A stretch of 64,000 nt of DNA. Origin: Rhyacophila brunnea (Eukaryota; Arthropoda; Insecta; Trichoptera; Rhyacophilidae). The notes beneath the pieces are model-generated. The model was not told the origin of the DNA. It did no database searches and worked only from the letters and a program-made list of their open reading frames with translations. Below, piece after piece: positions 1 to 11,683 of this stretch. The stretch lies in the NCBI GenBank assembly GCA_022495005.1, contig JAGYXB010002024.1, forward strand, positions 186,001-250,000, given 5' to 3'. The position numbers and the translations under genes were made by a program. The stretch's first letter is position 1. Every line of letters begins with the position of its first letter.

Positions 1-720
1 TTTGGCTGCATTGTTCAATCATTAAAATGAGCACTAACCTTGTTTCCGGCCAACTTTACAGTTAGCTTTTGAAATTTTTGTAGGTCACATAAGGATAATA
101 ATAAAATTCAAGTTATTTTTCCCGCGTCGCCGTATGTTATATCAGTTGACATAAACACCGTTTGACCCTATTTTTTGGATTATTGTATTTTCATTTATTT
201 AAATAATATTATTAAGTTTTATTTAATATCATTCCATAGTAAATCTATAGGTGTTTCTTGCTGTAATTTTTATATTGAATTTATAATACTTAATAATAAA
301 ATTGGGGTGGTAATTGCCAATTTGATATCTGTTCGATTATCTGAAATATGTTAGAAAATTATAACAAACGTTTTTCTTTCTGTTACTGTTGTTACAAATG
401 TCAATCATGCATATTAAAATTCTGTCATAGTGTTAACTACTAACTGTCTATTCATGATGGAATTGCATTGTATTATATTTAATTAATTATTTGTAATTAA
501 ATGAAACACGATTTTTATCATACTTATTTCACTTTTTAATTAAATTCTGTACTCTTCAAGGGGACATTATGTATCAACTTAATAATAAAATTTAAAACTC
601 ATAAAAAGCGACAAAATACCTATAAATACATAGGGTGCGCAGGCTTACCCAACCGGTTGACTCATACATTCCCTGTGCGTGGTTTGTATCGGAGGACAGC
701 TTTACCATGACGCCCTTATA
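1..720. other. AT-rich DNA, no gene recognised
   Basis: No coding similarity or terminal-repeat structure is recognised here. Positions 630-720 are less AT-rich but show no interpretable signal. Confidence 0.5.
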
Positions 721-1141
721 GGGTCTAGGACGATTCGGCGCCGGGACAACCGGGCGCCACGCAATCGAATGAAATTCGAAAATAAATAGACGTTCATGAA
801 TTAAAAGTACTTTTAAAATATATATTTAAATTATTATATTATTACTTAATACTGAAAATTTTTAATATAACTAGTAAATAATTATTTTATTGTGCCTATG
901 TTTAAGTTCCAACGAGAATAGAGTTCTTTTATTTTTATATAAAGCGTCAAATATGATAATTCTCAATCCGCAATAAAAAAAACATTATGTTAAGAGCAAA
1001 CTTAATTAAAACTACTTAGTAGTAGACAGAAATCGAATAAAATCCCTCGTCTACTTTCTGTATAAAATCGTAACGAACGTCTATTTATTCCATTCAACAG
1101 TGCGGCGCCCAATTGTCCTGGCGTCCAGTTTTCCCATTCCC
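721..1141 (+). mobile_element. Mutator-like non-autonomous element, copy 1
   Basis: It begins GGGTCTAGGACGAT and ends with the inverse of GGGAATGGGA; both ends carry GGCGCC/GGCGTCC-rich arms. A second copy lies in opposite orientation at 16997-17387, including matching interior sequence. The flanks here (713-720 and 1142-1149) agree at 6 of 8 positions, a decayed target duplication. The Mutator-like call rests on the perfect 9-bp duplication of the other copy. There is no coding capacity. Confidence 0.7.
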
Positions 1142-1142
1142 T

Positions 1143-1842
1143 CCTTACATTTGGTAATAATTATTGTTTTATTTTTATTGTAGACATTTACCTAATAAAG
1201 TTGTAAGAAAATAACATTTTTTAATTGTCTGTTATTATGTTATTAGAAAGTATATAAGTACATAGTTATGTAGTTGTATTTAAAAAATAAATATTGCTTT
1301 AAATATATTAATTGCTAAGTACCAAAGAAATTCGAGCAACATCGTAAACGAATTAATAAACAACTTGATTAGAATAGGAGGTATAATTCACAATAATAAA
1401 TGGCGGTTAACATCCAAACTTGTACAGTTACTTATTACATAGAGGCCAGCTTCTTTTTAATACGTAATTTTTCCTTGACCTTAGTTATATATTATTGTAC
1501 TATCAGTGATTCTATATCTTTATGAAAAAAATATTTAGTAGCATTTATTTTGTAGGTCTGTATATTATACATAAATAGTATAAATATCGGTGGCTTAACA
1601 CGCCAGGATGGCAGGTTCTAGTATAACTTCATGTATATTTGACTATTCTGGTCCAGCTTTGAAGTTTGGACCTGCAATGTGATCTGTGACCATCTCCTAC
1701 TATCCAGGATGCCCTTTGACAGTTTTCATTCTTGCAAAACGATGTTCTCACTCAATATTATTTATATTTCTATGAATGCGTAGGAATTATTTTTGATGAA
1801 ACTGCTATCTATATGCACATCAATGTCGAACGGTAGAATATA
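1143..1842. other. AT-rich DNA, nothing recognised
   Basis: No gene or repeat family was recognised. Positions 1600-1730 are mildly GC-richer and match nothing else in the window. Confidence 0.5.
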
Positions 1843-2376
1843 AATAGAGCACTAAACTTTGTCAATCATACGTTTTCTTGACTAAGACTACAATTAATTG
1901 CAGATGGTATTGAATAGTTTTTAAAATTCAACTAAACCATGCGTAAACCAAGCCGTAATAGATAATAGTCAAAAAAATATTCGTCTATCCATAAACTATC
2001 TAAAATTATGCTATTAAGTCATAAATAATTTTAGATACTATATAGATAGAAGAATATTTTTTGTCGGTTATGGTATGGTTCGGCTGGACTTTTGGAATTT
2101 TAAAAATCTAACCAGCACCATATTCTGTAATAATATTATGTATTCGTAATTGAACGAAAACAAATAAGTATGACTGAAAAGGTGTGCAGTGTGCACTATT
2201 TTGCAAGATCGCCCATAGAATACCTAAACTCTTATGGTATGGTTTAGGCAGGATATAATTGAAATTTTAAAACTGCACTTGCAATATTCTCATGATAACA
2301 AATAAGTATGACTGATAAAGTTTAGTGAGCACTATTTATGTCGTATCTTAACAGCCTACCTCCACCCTCGCCATCG
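1843..2376 (+). mobile_element. hAT-A element, 5'-truncated copy
   Basis: It shares the hAT-A interior with the copies at 9019 and 60219: the 'gcactaaactttgtca' arm, a central palindrome around 'tatctaaaattatg', and a right end reading 'taacagcctacctccacc'. The left terminal CAGTGGCG is missing and the right end is altered to 'gccatcg'. The family is non-coding. Confidence 0.7.
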
Positions 2377-2466
2377 ATGTACATATTATATGTATGCACC
2401 TAATCTTTAAAAAAATATCCGAAGGATATGAAAGTAATTAGGTAGATATATGTATTATATTTTCAG

Positions 2467-2846
2467 CAGTGGCGGTTTGTGGCGGTTACTTTGTCAGAAA
2501 ATGTCAAAATCTATTGCTATACTCAATGGTGTTTTATCGCACAGCAGGGTTCGAAATGGACCGAAGCGCCATTCTGGGTCATGAAATCGGCAGCATTGTA
2601 GTTCTGTCTCGTGGAATAAATAATTTTACTGTTTGAGCTAGAATGGCCATACACAAACACATTTATTTTTATAAAACACATACAATCAGATATTTAACTA
2701 TGTTAATATTTTCATAAAATTAACGACCTCACCGGTTTGTAAAATTTTCCATTTTGAGTGCTGTCGCAAATGAAACATTTTCGCGAGGGGGCCTCCAAAC
2801 CTGTCAGCGCCTCTGACCTCCACGTATTTATATAAAACCGCCACTG
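2467..2846 (+). mobile_element. hAT-like element with CAGTGGCGGTTT ends (outer of a nested pair)
   Basis: It starts CAGTGGCGGTTT and ends AAACCGCCACTG, a 12-bp perfect terminal inverted repeat. The 8-bp flanks (2459-2466, 2847-2854) match at 5 of 8. It is interrupted by the hAT-B element at 2545-2763, so it is the older insertion. No coding sequence. Confidence 0.7.
2545..2763 (+). mobile_element. hAT-B element nested in the outer hAT
   Basis: It starts CAGGGTTCGAAATGGACC and ends CATTTTGAGTGCTG, the terminal repeats of the hAT-B family (other copies at 5088, 35749, 51039, 53425). The flanks begin TCGCA on both sides (tcgcacag and tcgcaaat), a decayed 8-bp duplication. Non-coding, about 220 bp. 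Confidence 0.7.
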
Positions 2847-3789
2847 AATCTTAGTCATTTGAAGAAAATAATAAATTCGTATGAAATACTTCTTCTGTAG
2901 TATAATAATTTCAATTTGTGTAGGCAGGCAATCTTTGTAGGAAGGAATTGGTATAGTTTGAATATCTCGGTCAATGAAACAGTTACGTTACACTATGGCG
3001 CGTGCTCTCTGCTGAGCGGCGTATGTACACGGTGACCGTAAACTACTACACCTATGCAAATATCTTGGAAAACATTTTACATTTCCGAACGGTACGTAGG
3101 TAGGTACTAAATATTATCATCACATATAGTTATTTTCCTATGATTTTGTCATTCTCATAGGGCAGATAAATCATCCTGGACTATTGGATACCAATAACGC
3201 CTGTACACGTGCATGGATTTAATGGCTGCAATAGTGTGTGTTTTAAACTATCGTGACAATAATTGTTCACACGTAAAAGTCCTGACTGTAATTGCAAATT
3301 GAAATTTGACAAGCCCTCTAAAATCAGGCATAAAGCTATTTTTTGTACTCCATGTGTATGTTCTATAATTAAGTGGGATGATCTTTATTTTACACATAAT
3401 CTGTTGTTAACTCAAAATACTTTATGAGTTACCTAGAGTCATAACTCACATATTCCAAAAATTTTGTTTTCGGATAATCGCAAAAAACCACCAGCGCACT
3501 GTTTTTTTGTAATTACAAGAAAAGTATTGAAATCCCTTGAATATTAATGAGTGAGTGAGACGTTTTATATATATATATATTTTATTAAATATAATATATA
3601 ATACTCATAAGGCTGCAGACACATTGCATGGGAGTATGAGAAATAGAGCTCCCTGATTGGTTAGAAAGAAGGCCTTGGTGACAGAACTCGGATTATTCAT
3701 TGAAAAATGTGTTATGACACCAACAGTCAACTTTATCAACGATTTTCACATGGTTAAAAGTGACTTTTGATATCCAACTATTTTTCTTT
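2847..3789. other. AT-rich DNA with a short (TA)n run
   Basis: No gene or repeat family recognised. A simple TA run lies at about 3565-3581. Confidence 0.45.
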
Positions 3790-3797
3790 ATATAGAT

Positions 3798-4455
3798 CAC
3801 AGGTTCTCAAACTTATTACGACCACCGCCCACTTTGAGATTTAAAAAAAATCTAGTGCCCCCCCATACCTTTTAACTTACCTTTTTACAATACCATCTGT
3901 TGTGTATCTTAAAAAACTGTTATTGCAAATATAATTTTTAAATATGCATTATTATATGGATAGGATAGATAGGATGTGACCCATATCCTATTTCTGATAT
4001 CAAAGAATGTTTAAATGAGAGGAAATAAAACTGAAAAGTTAATCATATTATTTAGAAGTATTTCTATTAACATTAAAAGAAGGCTTTGAATTATTAAAAC
4101 ATATCTAATGTGAAGGATGAATCTTCGGATAGGGATGAGATCACCGTGATCGACCGAAAATTTTTGTATGAAAAACCATGGACTAATAATGGAAATATAA
4201 AGCTGCATACAAATTATTATTACATACATAAGCGACTAATTTAACCGTCTATATGGGACTCCAAGCATTCGAGTAGTAAATCGCATCTTAAGTGGTGTCG
4301 TGTCTAGATTCCGTCGGATTTTTATACATAGACTTTGTCTGCCGTCGCCCCTCTAGATTTCCTTAACGTCCCCTATTTTTTTGAGCCTTCTACTGCCCCA
4401 CTGAAAGCTTCCAGCGCCCACAAGGGGGCGTTATCGCGCACTTTGAGAAAGACTG
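3798..4455 (+). mobile_element. hAT-type non-autonomous element with intact 8-bp TSD
   Basis: The left end CACAGGTTCTCAAACT and the inverse of the right end, CAGTCTTTCTCAAAGT, form imperfect terminal inverted repeats of the kind widespread in hAT elements. The element is flanked by perfect copies of ATATAGAT at 3790-3797 and 4456-4463. The interior (658 bp) has no transposase similarity. Confidence 0.8.
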
Positions 4456-4463
4456 ATATAGAT

Positions 4464-5079
4464 TAATGCCTTTAGAATCACTTGGTATATTTAACTCAAA
4501 AATGACAAAGTTTCAAATTGTGAGTTATGACTCTAGAGTCTAGACGACTCAATTATCGACTTATCAACTTTTGGTAGCAACCCCACGATATTATCTGGTG
4601 TCATATAAGAAAGGATGCAACGTCTAGGACGCGGTGTACATGAATGGTATGGTGGCGTCGGGAACCATCGAAGACCGCCGATTTCCTGACGCAATTCGAC
4701 CTTGTTTATCACAATTCATGGTACCACATAATAATAATAATTTTATAGCTACGATAATCCAGAGTGAGTTACATCCATAATGGAAATAACAAAATCTACT
4801 ATATTCTCTCTCTAATGTCGATATATTTTTTTGATGACACCAATATGAATTAATAAGACTGCTAATATACGATTTGACATTTATTTTTATTTAAAACCAG
4901 TTGCTAGCTAAACTGGGTTTGAACTCAGTTCGCTAATTCAAAAAAAAAACAATTTTTATATCGTGATAGAAAACAGATAGATGTCACAAATTTCAAAGTA
5001 TTTTAAAAATACAACAAGTTTTTAAAAGCCTATTTTTCGGAAAAATTAGAACTTTTAAGACACATTCCAAGTACATGAC
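4464..5079. other. AT-rich DNA, nothing recognised
   Basis: No coding or repeat signal recognised between the two hAT elements. Confidence 0.45.
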
Positions 5080-5087
5080 CTATTAAT

Positions 5088-5307
5088 CAGCGCTCGAAAT
5101 GGAAAATGTTATCAACCGGAGCGCACAATATTTTTTACGAAATATTAACATAGTTATCAATTTTATGTATTTATTATGTCAAAAATAAGTGTTGATTTTT
5201 TTTGTTATTAGCTCAGAAGGTCAACTTATTTTTTCCACGAGACGGAGCGATAATTTTGGGAATTTCATGAACCGGAACGGCGCTTCGGTGTTTCATTTAG
5301 AGCCCTG
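5088..5307 (+). mobile_element. hAT-B element
   Basis: It starts CAGCGCTCGAAATGG and ends with a decayed 'catttagagccctg'. The flanks ctattaat (5080-5087) and ctattact (5308-5315) agree at 7 of 8. The interior matches the copies at 53425 and 62834, including 'agctcag' and 'gagacggagcgataa'. The open frame through it is incidental. Confidence 0.78.
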
Positions 5308-5315
5308 CTATTACT

Positions 5316-6877
5316 TATATAATGACAATTTAATTTCATGGTTTGATACAAGAAAAATATATAACGGAAAATGAAAGCCTTTTGTAGGAAACAATTTGAA
5401 TAATTTCATAATACAATACAAACAAAATCATAATAATTGAAGTTAATTTCTGCGAAAATTGGATTCATTCAAAAGACTTTAGATTCTCCACTCATAGGTT
5501 AGATAATAAATGATGTGTTTGTTTCCCTGTGATTGTTGAAAATGTGACATTTTATCTAAATACACCATTGAGTCGTTGAACAATTTATCCATCGACAAGG
5601 AATAACTCAAATTTCGTGGATTGAAGCAGGTATTTGTCTTATATACCTACATACAGGTAACTTCTTGGCGACTGTACTATCCGAATGTGAGGCGAGTGGC
5701 AGTGATCAGTGAAGAATCGAGCTGGAGCTCTCGCTGGCATTCCGATCTGGTCCGAACTGGGACACGAATTCCAACCCACTCACGTGGATTGCTATCCGAC
5801 GACAGCAATGCCACACCATTAACACGCGGACCATCGTAGTGTCAGACCAAAAAATATTTAAATTAATTACTTTCATACTATAATTTTTTTTCTCTTTAGC
5901 ACCCTCCAAATACCCACACAGGATACAACGAGTTGACACGAGATACTTAAAAAAATATAACTGTTATCGTTAGACTATTATTTTTGTACAATCATTTTTT
6001 TTTTACAAAGATACAGTTGTATTTTTCTGGTTGGTATCAACGTTATTTTATGGTTCTTGTCTGAGAAAGCCACAGGGTGCGGCCATTGCTTTCCACATTG
6101 CACATGGAGTAGCGATATAGCAAAATGTTTGCCTTTTATTATCTCAGAAAGTAGATCGATGGAATATTTTTTTACATTACTTAGGTATATCTAAAAATCT
6201 ATAGACGTCAAATTTAGACAAAATTTAAAAAAAATGTTGGTTTGCGGTGCATAGGCCATCGCCGCTTAGGCACGCAACGGTGTAAATACACTTAGTGAAC
6301 TCTGCGGTATTTGATTATGTTGTATTTGGGTTGAGTCAGTGCCTCGCTGCCTCTTGTGGGATTTGCACGTTAGGTGAGCGTATACCGTGAAGCAACAAAC
6401 GTTAGGCGACCTTAAAAGCGTGCCAGGAGCTACCTCCCTTGGCTAAAACCCTCTAACAATAATTGATGTTGGTAGTTTCCAGGGTCTAGTATATTTACAC
6501 GAAGCCTTCGCAAGTTTTCACCAAAATAAATATTTTTGCGAAATTTAAATTTAAATTATTCAGCATTTAGAGCAACTTAATATCAACAGAACAATCAATG
6601 CATGCATTTGGCAATTTCTTAGATAATAATATTTAATCAATGGTGATTTAAATTCCAAATTATGCCGGCAGATACACAATATAGTCTGTCAGAAAAAAGA
6701 AAACATGCTCTATATGGCACCGAGTGACTCGATGGATAGAATAGAGCTAAGCTGATATTTTTAGAATGATAAATATTGAAAGAGTTAGCCAAAACCATTG
6801 AAAACCATTAATATTTTTCGACAAACCTGTGTCTTTTCTCAGCAGTTTCAAAAGAGCCGCTAGGTTGAGTTAAATAC
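5316..6877. other. Unassigned DNA downstream of the receptor gene
   Basis: No gene is recognised. Positions 5655-5840 and 6335-6450 are GC-richer than their surroundings, but translation in all frames suggested no known family and no repeat copy was found in the window. Confidence 0.4.
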
Positions 6878-8357
6878 CAGTAGCGACGGGTGAAGGTATG
6901 CTGGACCCGTCATAAATAGTGCACATTAAACTGTGTTAATCATACGTATTTGTTTTTATTAAACTAAGACAATTTACAGATGGTATTGGTTATTTTTTAA
7001 AAATCAAGTAAACCCTGCCCAAACCATAATAGTTTTGGCATATTTTGGGCGATATGACAAAATTGTGCACACTTTTTCATTCATACTTATTTTTTTAGTT
7101 TGATTATGAATACATATTCCACATATTGTTAGTTCATTTTTTTAAATTCATTAAGCCCTGCCTAAGCCAAACTATAATGAATACAAATATTATTCTATCC
7201 ACAAAATCCAAAGTTTTGTATGATTTAATTGCATAATTGTAGATATTTTATAGATAGATGAGTATTTTTTGCCAATTATCTATTATGGCTTAGTTTTCGC
7301 AGGGTTTAATTGAATTTTAAAAACTAACCAACACCGTCTGTAAATTGTAGTCTTATTTCAGTGAAAGCAAATACATATCTATGACTGACAAAGTTTAGTG
7401 TGCACTATTTATGGCGGTTCTTAAGGGCGGACGTGCTCAGCGTGGGTCAAAATGGAGCTTTTTTTCTATTTTCAAAGCATGGTCTGAACATACCTTAAAC
7501 GCTGTAGATAATCTATTTATATAATGTTGAAGCCTTATTATCCTTTATATCTATTTTAAACATTTGATGACTGCATAAAGTATTTTTATTACATAAACTA
7601 GTATTCTTTTAAACCTCTCGCTCTAATGTTTTAGAATATAGTCATATTTTAGTACATAACTGTGCAGTGGTGCTAAGATTTTTTACATTTATTAATTTTT
7701 AAACGCATTTTTTAAAACCATCAGTATAATTTGTATTGACATTATTATAGTGAAATATTTAGAATAAAAAATTATATTGATAATCTCTGTGATCCCAAAT
7801 TTGACAAAAAGTAGGCATTTTATTATTCAAAAAATGGGCAAGATTAACACATTTGAAGATAATTCTAAAGATACTCTTTATAAGCTATGTCTTTGACCAT
7901 TGAAGTGTGAAAAACATCCTACGAATAATGATTGATTTATAATAATTATTGACCTAAGAATAAGGTAGTGTTTTTTTGAAATACGCTATTTCTTTTGGCA
8001 TTCCCCAGTGGTAAAGCTACAACATACGGCCGTAGCCATAAATTGACAAACTATCAATGAAGTAGGGAGTAAAATGATGTTAACGCGCGTGTTGGAACAT
8101 GTACCGTTTAAAAAAAATCGGTTAGGTATAAGAGAGGTTTAAAAGAATACTATTGTATGTAATAAAAATACTTTATGCAGTCATCAAATGTTTAAAACAA
8201 ATATAAAGAATAATAAGGCTTCAAAATTATATAAATAGATTATCTACAACATTTAAGGTATGTCCAGGATCATGCTCTGAAAATAGAACAAAAGCTCCAT
8301 TTTTACCTACGCTGAGCATGTCCCCCCTTAACAGCCTACCTCCACCCTTCACCACTG
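6878..8357 (+). mobile_element. hAT-A element interrupted by a TTAA-1 insertion
   Basis: The left end CAGTAGCGACGGGTGAAGG and the right end reading cacccttcaccactg are hAT-A termini. The hAT-A sequence stops at 7424 and resumes at 8328, either side of the TTAA-1 element, so hAT-A was there first. Outer 8-bp flanks no longer match. Confidence 0.8.
7425..8327 (+). mobile_element. TTAA-1 fold-back element (piggyBac-like target) nested in hAT-A
   Basis: Both borders carry TTAA (7421-7424 and 8328-8331). The left end GGGCGGACGTGCTCAGCG and the inverse of the right end, GGGGGGACATGCTCAGCG, begin long inverted arms that continue for hundreds of bases, so the element can fold on itself. There is no transposase. 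TTAA duplication is typical of piggyBac elements; that assignment is inference because the ends are not a known piggyBac terminus. Confidence 0.8.
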
Positions 8358-8704
8358 CTGCCATACTTACACACTAGAAGGAAATATTTATATGAAAAGA
8401 GTATGTTTAGCAGTGAACGTAGGTATACAGACTAAAAAAGGGGAAAATTGGTAATATGCTATGAAACGTCATGGATGTGTTTAGTTGTTGACCGTCACTG
8501 AATAATAGTATTTTCATTATGACGATTGATGAACTCATACGAACCTTTCTTGGTAAGTAGGAGTACAGTTTTAATATTTTTTTTATTAGCAGGTATGTCA
8601 TAATAACATGATAATTTTTTATCGATGAGTAATAGCTTGCTGGAGTATTTACAACTAACATTGAATTTAATGTATTATTATATTTAGTGTTATGTATAAG
8701 AATA
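8358..8704. other. AT-rich spacer
   Basis: Nothing recognised. Confidence 0.4.
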
Positions 8705-8706
8705 TA

Positions 8707-8963
8707 TCGTCTCTGTTCTGGCAGAACACACTAACTGGAGAATACTAGTTTTGAGTAATTTAACTTTGAAGTTGTTAAAGTGTTTGAAATGGTCTATCAT
8801 GTGAGTTTATTAAGTAATCGTAAAAAGGATGACTTTAAAATAAAGACTGTTTATTTATTAAGAAGGTTTCCAGACAATAAAGTTTGAAATAAGGAACATT
8901 TTGGTATAACTAACTCAATATGTCATTTTTTCGAATTAGTGTCTTCTGCCAGAACAGTGACGA
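8707..8963 (+). mobile_element. TA-flanked inverted-repeat element (TCGTC ends)
   Basis: Terminal repeats of about 28 bp begin TCGTCTCTGTTCTGGCAG on the left and, inverted, TCGTCACTGTTCTGGCAG on the right, with few mismatches. A TA dinucleotide borders both ends (8705-8706, 8964-8965), as in Tc1/mariner elements. The first five bases match the ends of the element at 25182-25891. No coding sequence. Confidence 0.65.
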
Positions 8964-9018
8964 TATTTTATATACTTGCATAGTCGCATTCTGGGCATGA
9001 ACCTATGGATGTGTATAG

Positions 9019-9587
9019 CAGTGGCGAAGGTTGGAGGTAGGCTGTTAAGATCCACCATTTACAGTAGGTACAAATTAAACTTTGTCAGTCATAGGTATTT
9101 GTTTTCATTGAATTGAGACTACAATTTACAGATGGTGCTGGTTAGTTTTTAAATTCAATTAAACCCTGCCTAAACCAAACCATAATAGTTTAAGTATGTT
9201 TGGGCGATCTGACAAAATAGTGCACATTTTTTCAGTCATACTTATTTGTTTTCGTTGAATTAAGAATATATATCACAGATTGTAACTGTTTCAATTCATT
9301 AAGCTCTGCCTAAGCCAAACTTTAATCGATAAAAATATGGTTTTATTTATAAAATATCTAAAACTATGTATGGTTTAATGGCATCATTTTAGATATTTTA
9401 TAGATAAACAAATATTTTTTGACGATATCTACTATGGCTTGGAGTAGGCAGGGTGTAATTGGATTTAAAAAAAACACTAACAAACACTATCTACACATTA
9501 CACATTGTAGTCTTCGTTCAATGAAAACAAATACCTACGTTTTACTGACAAAGTTTCTAAGCAGCCTACCTCCACCCTTCGCCACTG
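9019..9587 (+). mobile_element. hAT-A element, complete-length copy
   Basis: It starts CAGTGGCGAAGGTTGG and ends cacccttcgccactg, complete at both ends over 569 bp. The centre carries the family palindrome around 9350-9415. The flanking octamers do not match, so this copy is older than the one at 60219. The open frame inside is incidental. Confidence 0.82.
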
Positions 9588-9662
9588 GATTGACAGACTG
9601 ATAAATTTTGACATCCTCAAACAAAAAATGAGAAAGGTCTGAGAAGTAAGTTAAAACCATAA

Positions 9663-9994
9663 GGCCCGTTTCAGACGGGACACCGGTGTCGCGCTCGTAT
9701 ATAATCGTATATATTCGAATAAAGGGGCCTTTGTATTGTTTATGATCGCCCCAGAGCTAATGAGTCAACGCGTGCCCGGTACATTTTTCCATCGGCCACT
9801 ACATTCTCAAGCCGCCGATACACTTGTTTTTATTACCGCAGCCAGTTTTATGTTCTAATTTATAACGCAAAATTATGCATTGACTCATTAGCTCTGGGGC
9901 GTTCATAAACATAAAACAAAGGCACCTTTATTCGAATACAAAGGCCTCTTATATTATATCGAGCGCGACACCGGTGTCCCGTCTGAAACTGGCC
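9663..9994 (+). mobile_element. Harb-1 PIF/Harbinger-type palindromic element, copy 1
   Basis: It starts GGCCCGTTTCAGACGGGA and ends with the inverse, gtctgaaactggcc. It is flanked by TAA on both sides (9660-9662, 9995-9997), the 3-bp target of PIF/Harbinger. Inverted similarity continues inward through 'ttcgaata' and 'gagctaatgagtca', making it almost wholly palindromic. A second copy is at 31245-31586. Confidence 0.82.
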
Positions 9995-9997
9995 TAA

Positions 9998-10790
9998 AAC
10001 TACAGTATCTGGGCCGCAATTGACAGGATAAAAGTACATGTTATTTAATCCAAATAAAGTAAAAAAGGAGATAAGAGAAACCATTATCTAAGACATTTAG
10101 TACGATTTTATTTACAAGCAAAATAATTACAATATAATAATATGGTAAATTATTGTATAAAACAACTAATAGAGATAAATGTTTACTTTATAATAATATA
10201 ATATGTAGATAATTGGTATTGAAATTCTCTCAAAGTTTACATGTAAGTTCATACGATAAGAATAATATTTTAAACATTAATATCACATAATAAATTACAT
10301 CTTTTGGTTTCACAAAACGAATAAGTATGATCTAATTATACTTCCAATAAATTCACCTAAAATACTTACATATAATATATATTATTATATATGCAGACAA
10401 TAATAATATATTATATTAATATTCTAAATCATTAATTTAATTATTATATGCCTAATAATTAATAGTAACATACGACAATATAAATAAATTAAAGTAACCA
10501 TGGTACATATTGACATGTTTTAATATTAACTATAAACTATTTACAATAATATTCATTATAATTTAAGTTTATTTTTTATATACAAACGGCTTAATATTTT
10601 TATTTAGAAAAGTGACATGAAATTTAATTATTTTCATCGAATTTATAAAATAGTTAGAATAGTAAAAATACACAATGAAATACTATGCTACACAACTAAA
10701 GAATAATAAAAAAATGTAGAATAGTTGTATGTGTATTTCATTTGACTTCTAAAACCAGCTAGGTAGTAACAATGCTAGGAGATCTGCAGC
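9998..10790. other. Very AT-rich DNA, nothing recognised
   Basis: Mostly A/T runs with short dispersed 'ataata' tracts. No gene or element termini seen. Confidence 0.5.
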
Positions 10791-10803
10791 AGTGGTATTG
10801 TAA

Positions 10804-11159
10804 GGTTACATGTAAATTGTACGTAAAACATTTCACCGTGGCACAGTTCGCCGTGAGCTTTTTTTAGATTTTACAATTTTATTAGATTAAATATTCAAAA
10901 TTCATGAATTCAAGAATGAAAACGTAACCTAACCTAAAGTATATCGGCTATTTTCAAAATTTCTTTGCTGCTGGCTTCCTGTAAATTGTAAACCGATAAG
11001 AACCGTGTTTTATTTAGACATGAATTGTATGTCAGTACTATACGACCCAAAGAGGTTGGACGGTCTTTAATATACGGCCATAATATATTTCCGATACAAC
11101 ATTATTTCACGGTGAAGTGTGATACGGCGAACTGCATACGTACATGTTTCCGGCTACGA
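10804..11159 (+). mobile_element. Family D element (GGTTACATG end)
   Basis: It starts GGTTACATGTAAATTGTACG and ends 'acatgtttccggctacga'. The flanks tattgtaa (10796-10803) and tattgtac (11160-11167) agree at 7 of 8. Subterminal sequence 'cagttcgccgt' occurs inverted at both ends. Other copies are at 18183, 44254 and 54649. The 103-codon open frame inside has no supporting similarity. Confidence 0.75.
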
Positions 11160-11588
11160 TATTGTACACATATTCGTATGCCTATCATGACAAAAGTTTT
11201 CAGGTTGTATGATAGATGTTTGATGGAAATACAATATAATATTATGTATGTATGTCGTCATGTCGTTTATATTTACTGTATGGTTAAAATGATTATTAAA
11301 ATGTCATCAGTTATCATTACTGTGTGTAGTTTATGACTATATTCAGTGGGTGTTGCCATATTTTATGAATCTTGATTAAGTCTCTTTTACCCAGAATTCC
11401 ACTCTGCATTTTTTATACCAAAATTGCATACTTATATAATTAGGTACATATTTGACTTCAACAAAAGTCGATTAACTTGAACATACTCGAAAGTACCTCA
11501 CCGAGTACTGAAAAATACCATAATAAACCACACCAAAAAATATTGCCATTCTACCATTTTGTTATTCAATGATTATTTCCAGCGCATC
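11160..11588. other. AT-rich spacer
   Basis: Nothing recognised. Confidence 0.4.
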
Positions 11589-11590
11589 TA

Positions 11591-11683
11591 TTCTATACAC
11601 AAGGTTGCGGCCTAAAAACATAAATATGATAAACTACCCTCGATGCAATTTGATAGCCGCCGATAACAGCCTTGTGTATTGAA
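11591..11683 (+). mobile_element. Tc-1 family element, short copy
   Basis: It starts TTCTATACACAAGG and ends ccttgtgtattgaa, with TA on the left and a mutated right border. It matches the ends of the elements at 14676 and 53184 but is only 93 bp long. Confidence 0.65.

Noticed and set aside
10920..10950. TTAGG-type telomeric repeat ('aacctaacctaaag')
   Set aside because: Only two units, part of a family D element; no array.
11025..11336. 103-codon plus-strand open frame
   Set aside because: It starts inside a family D element and runs into flanking AT-rich DNA; no family resemblance and not conserved in other copies.
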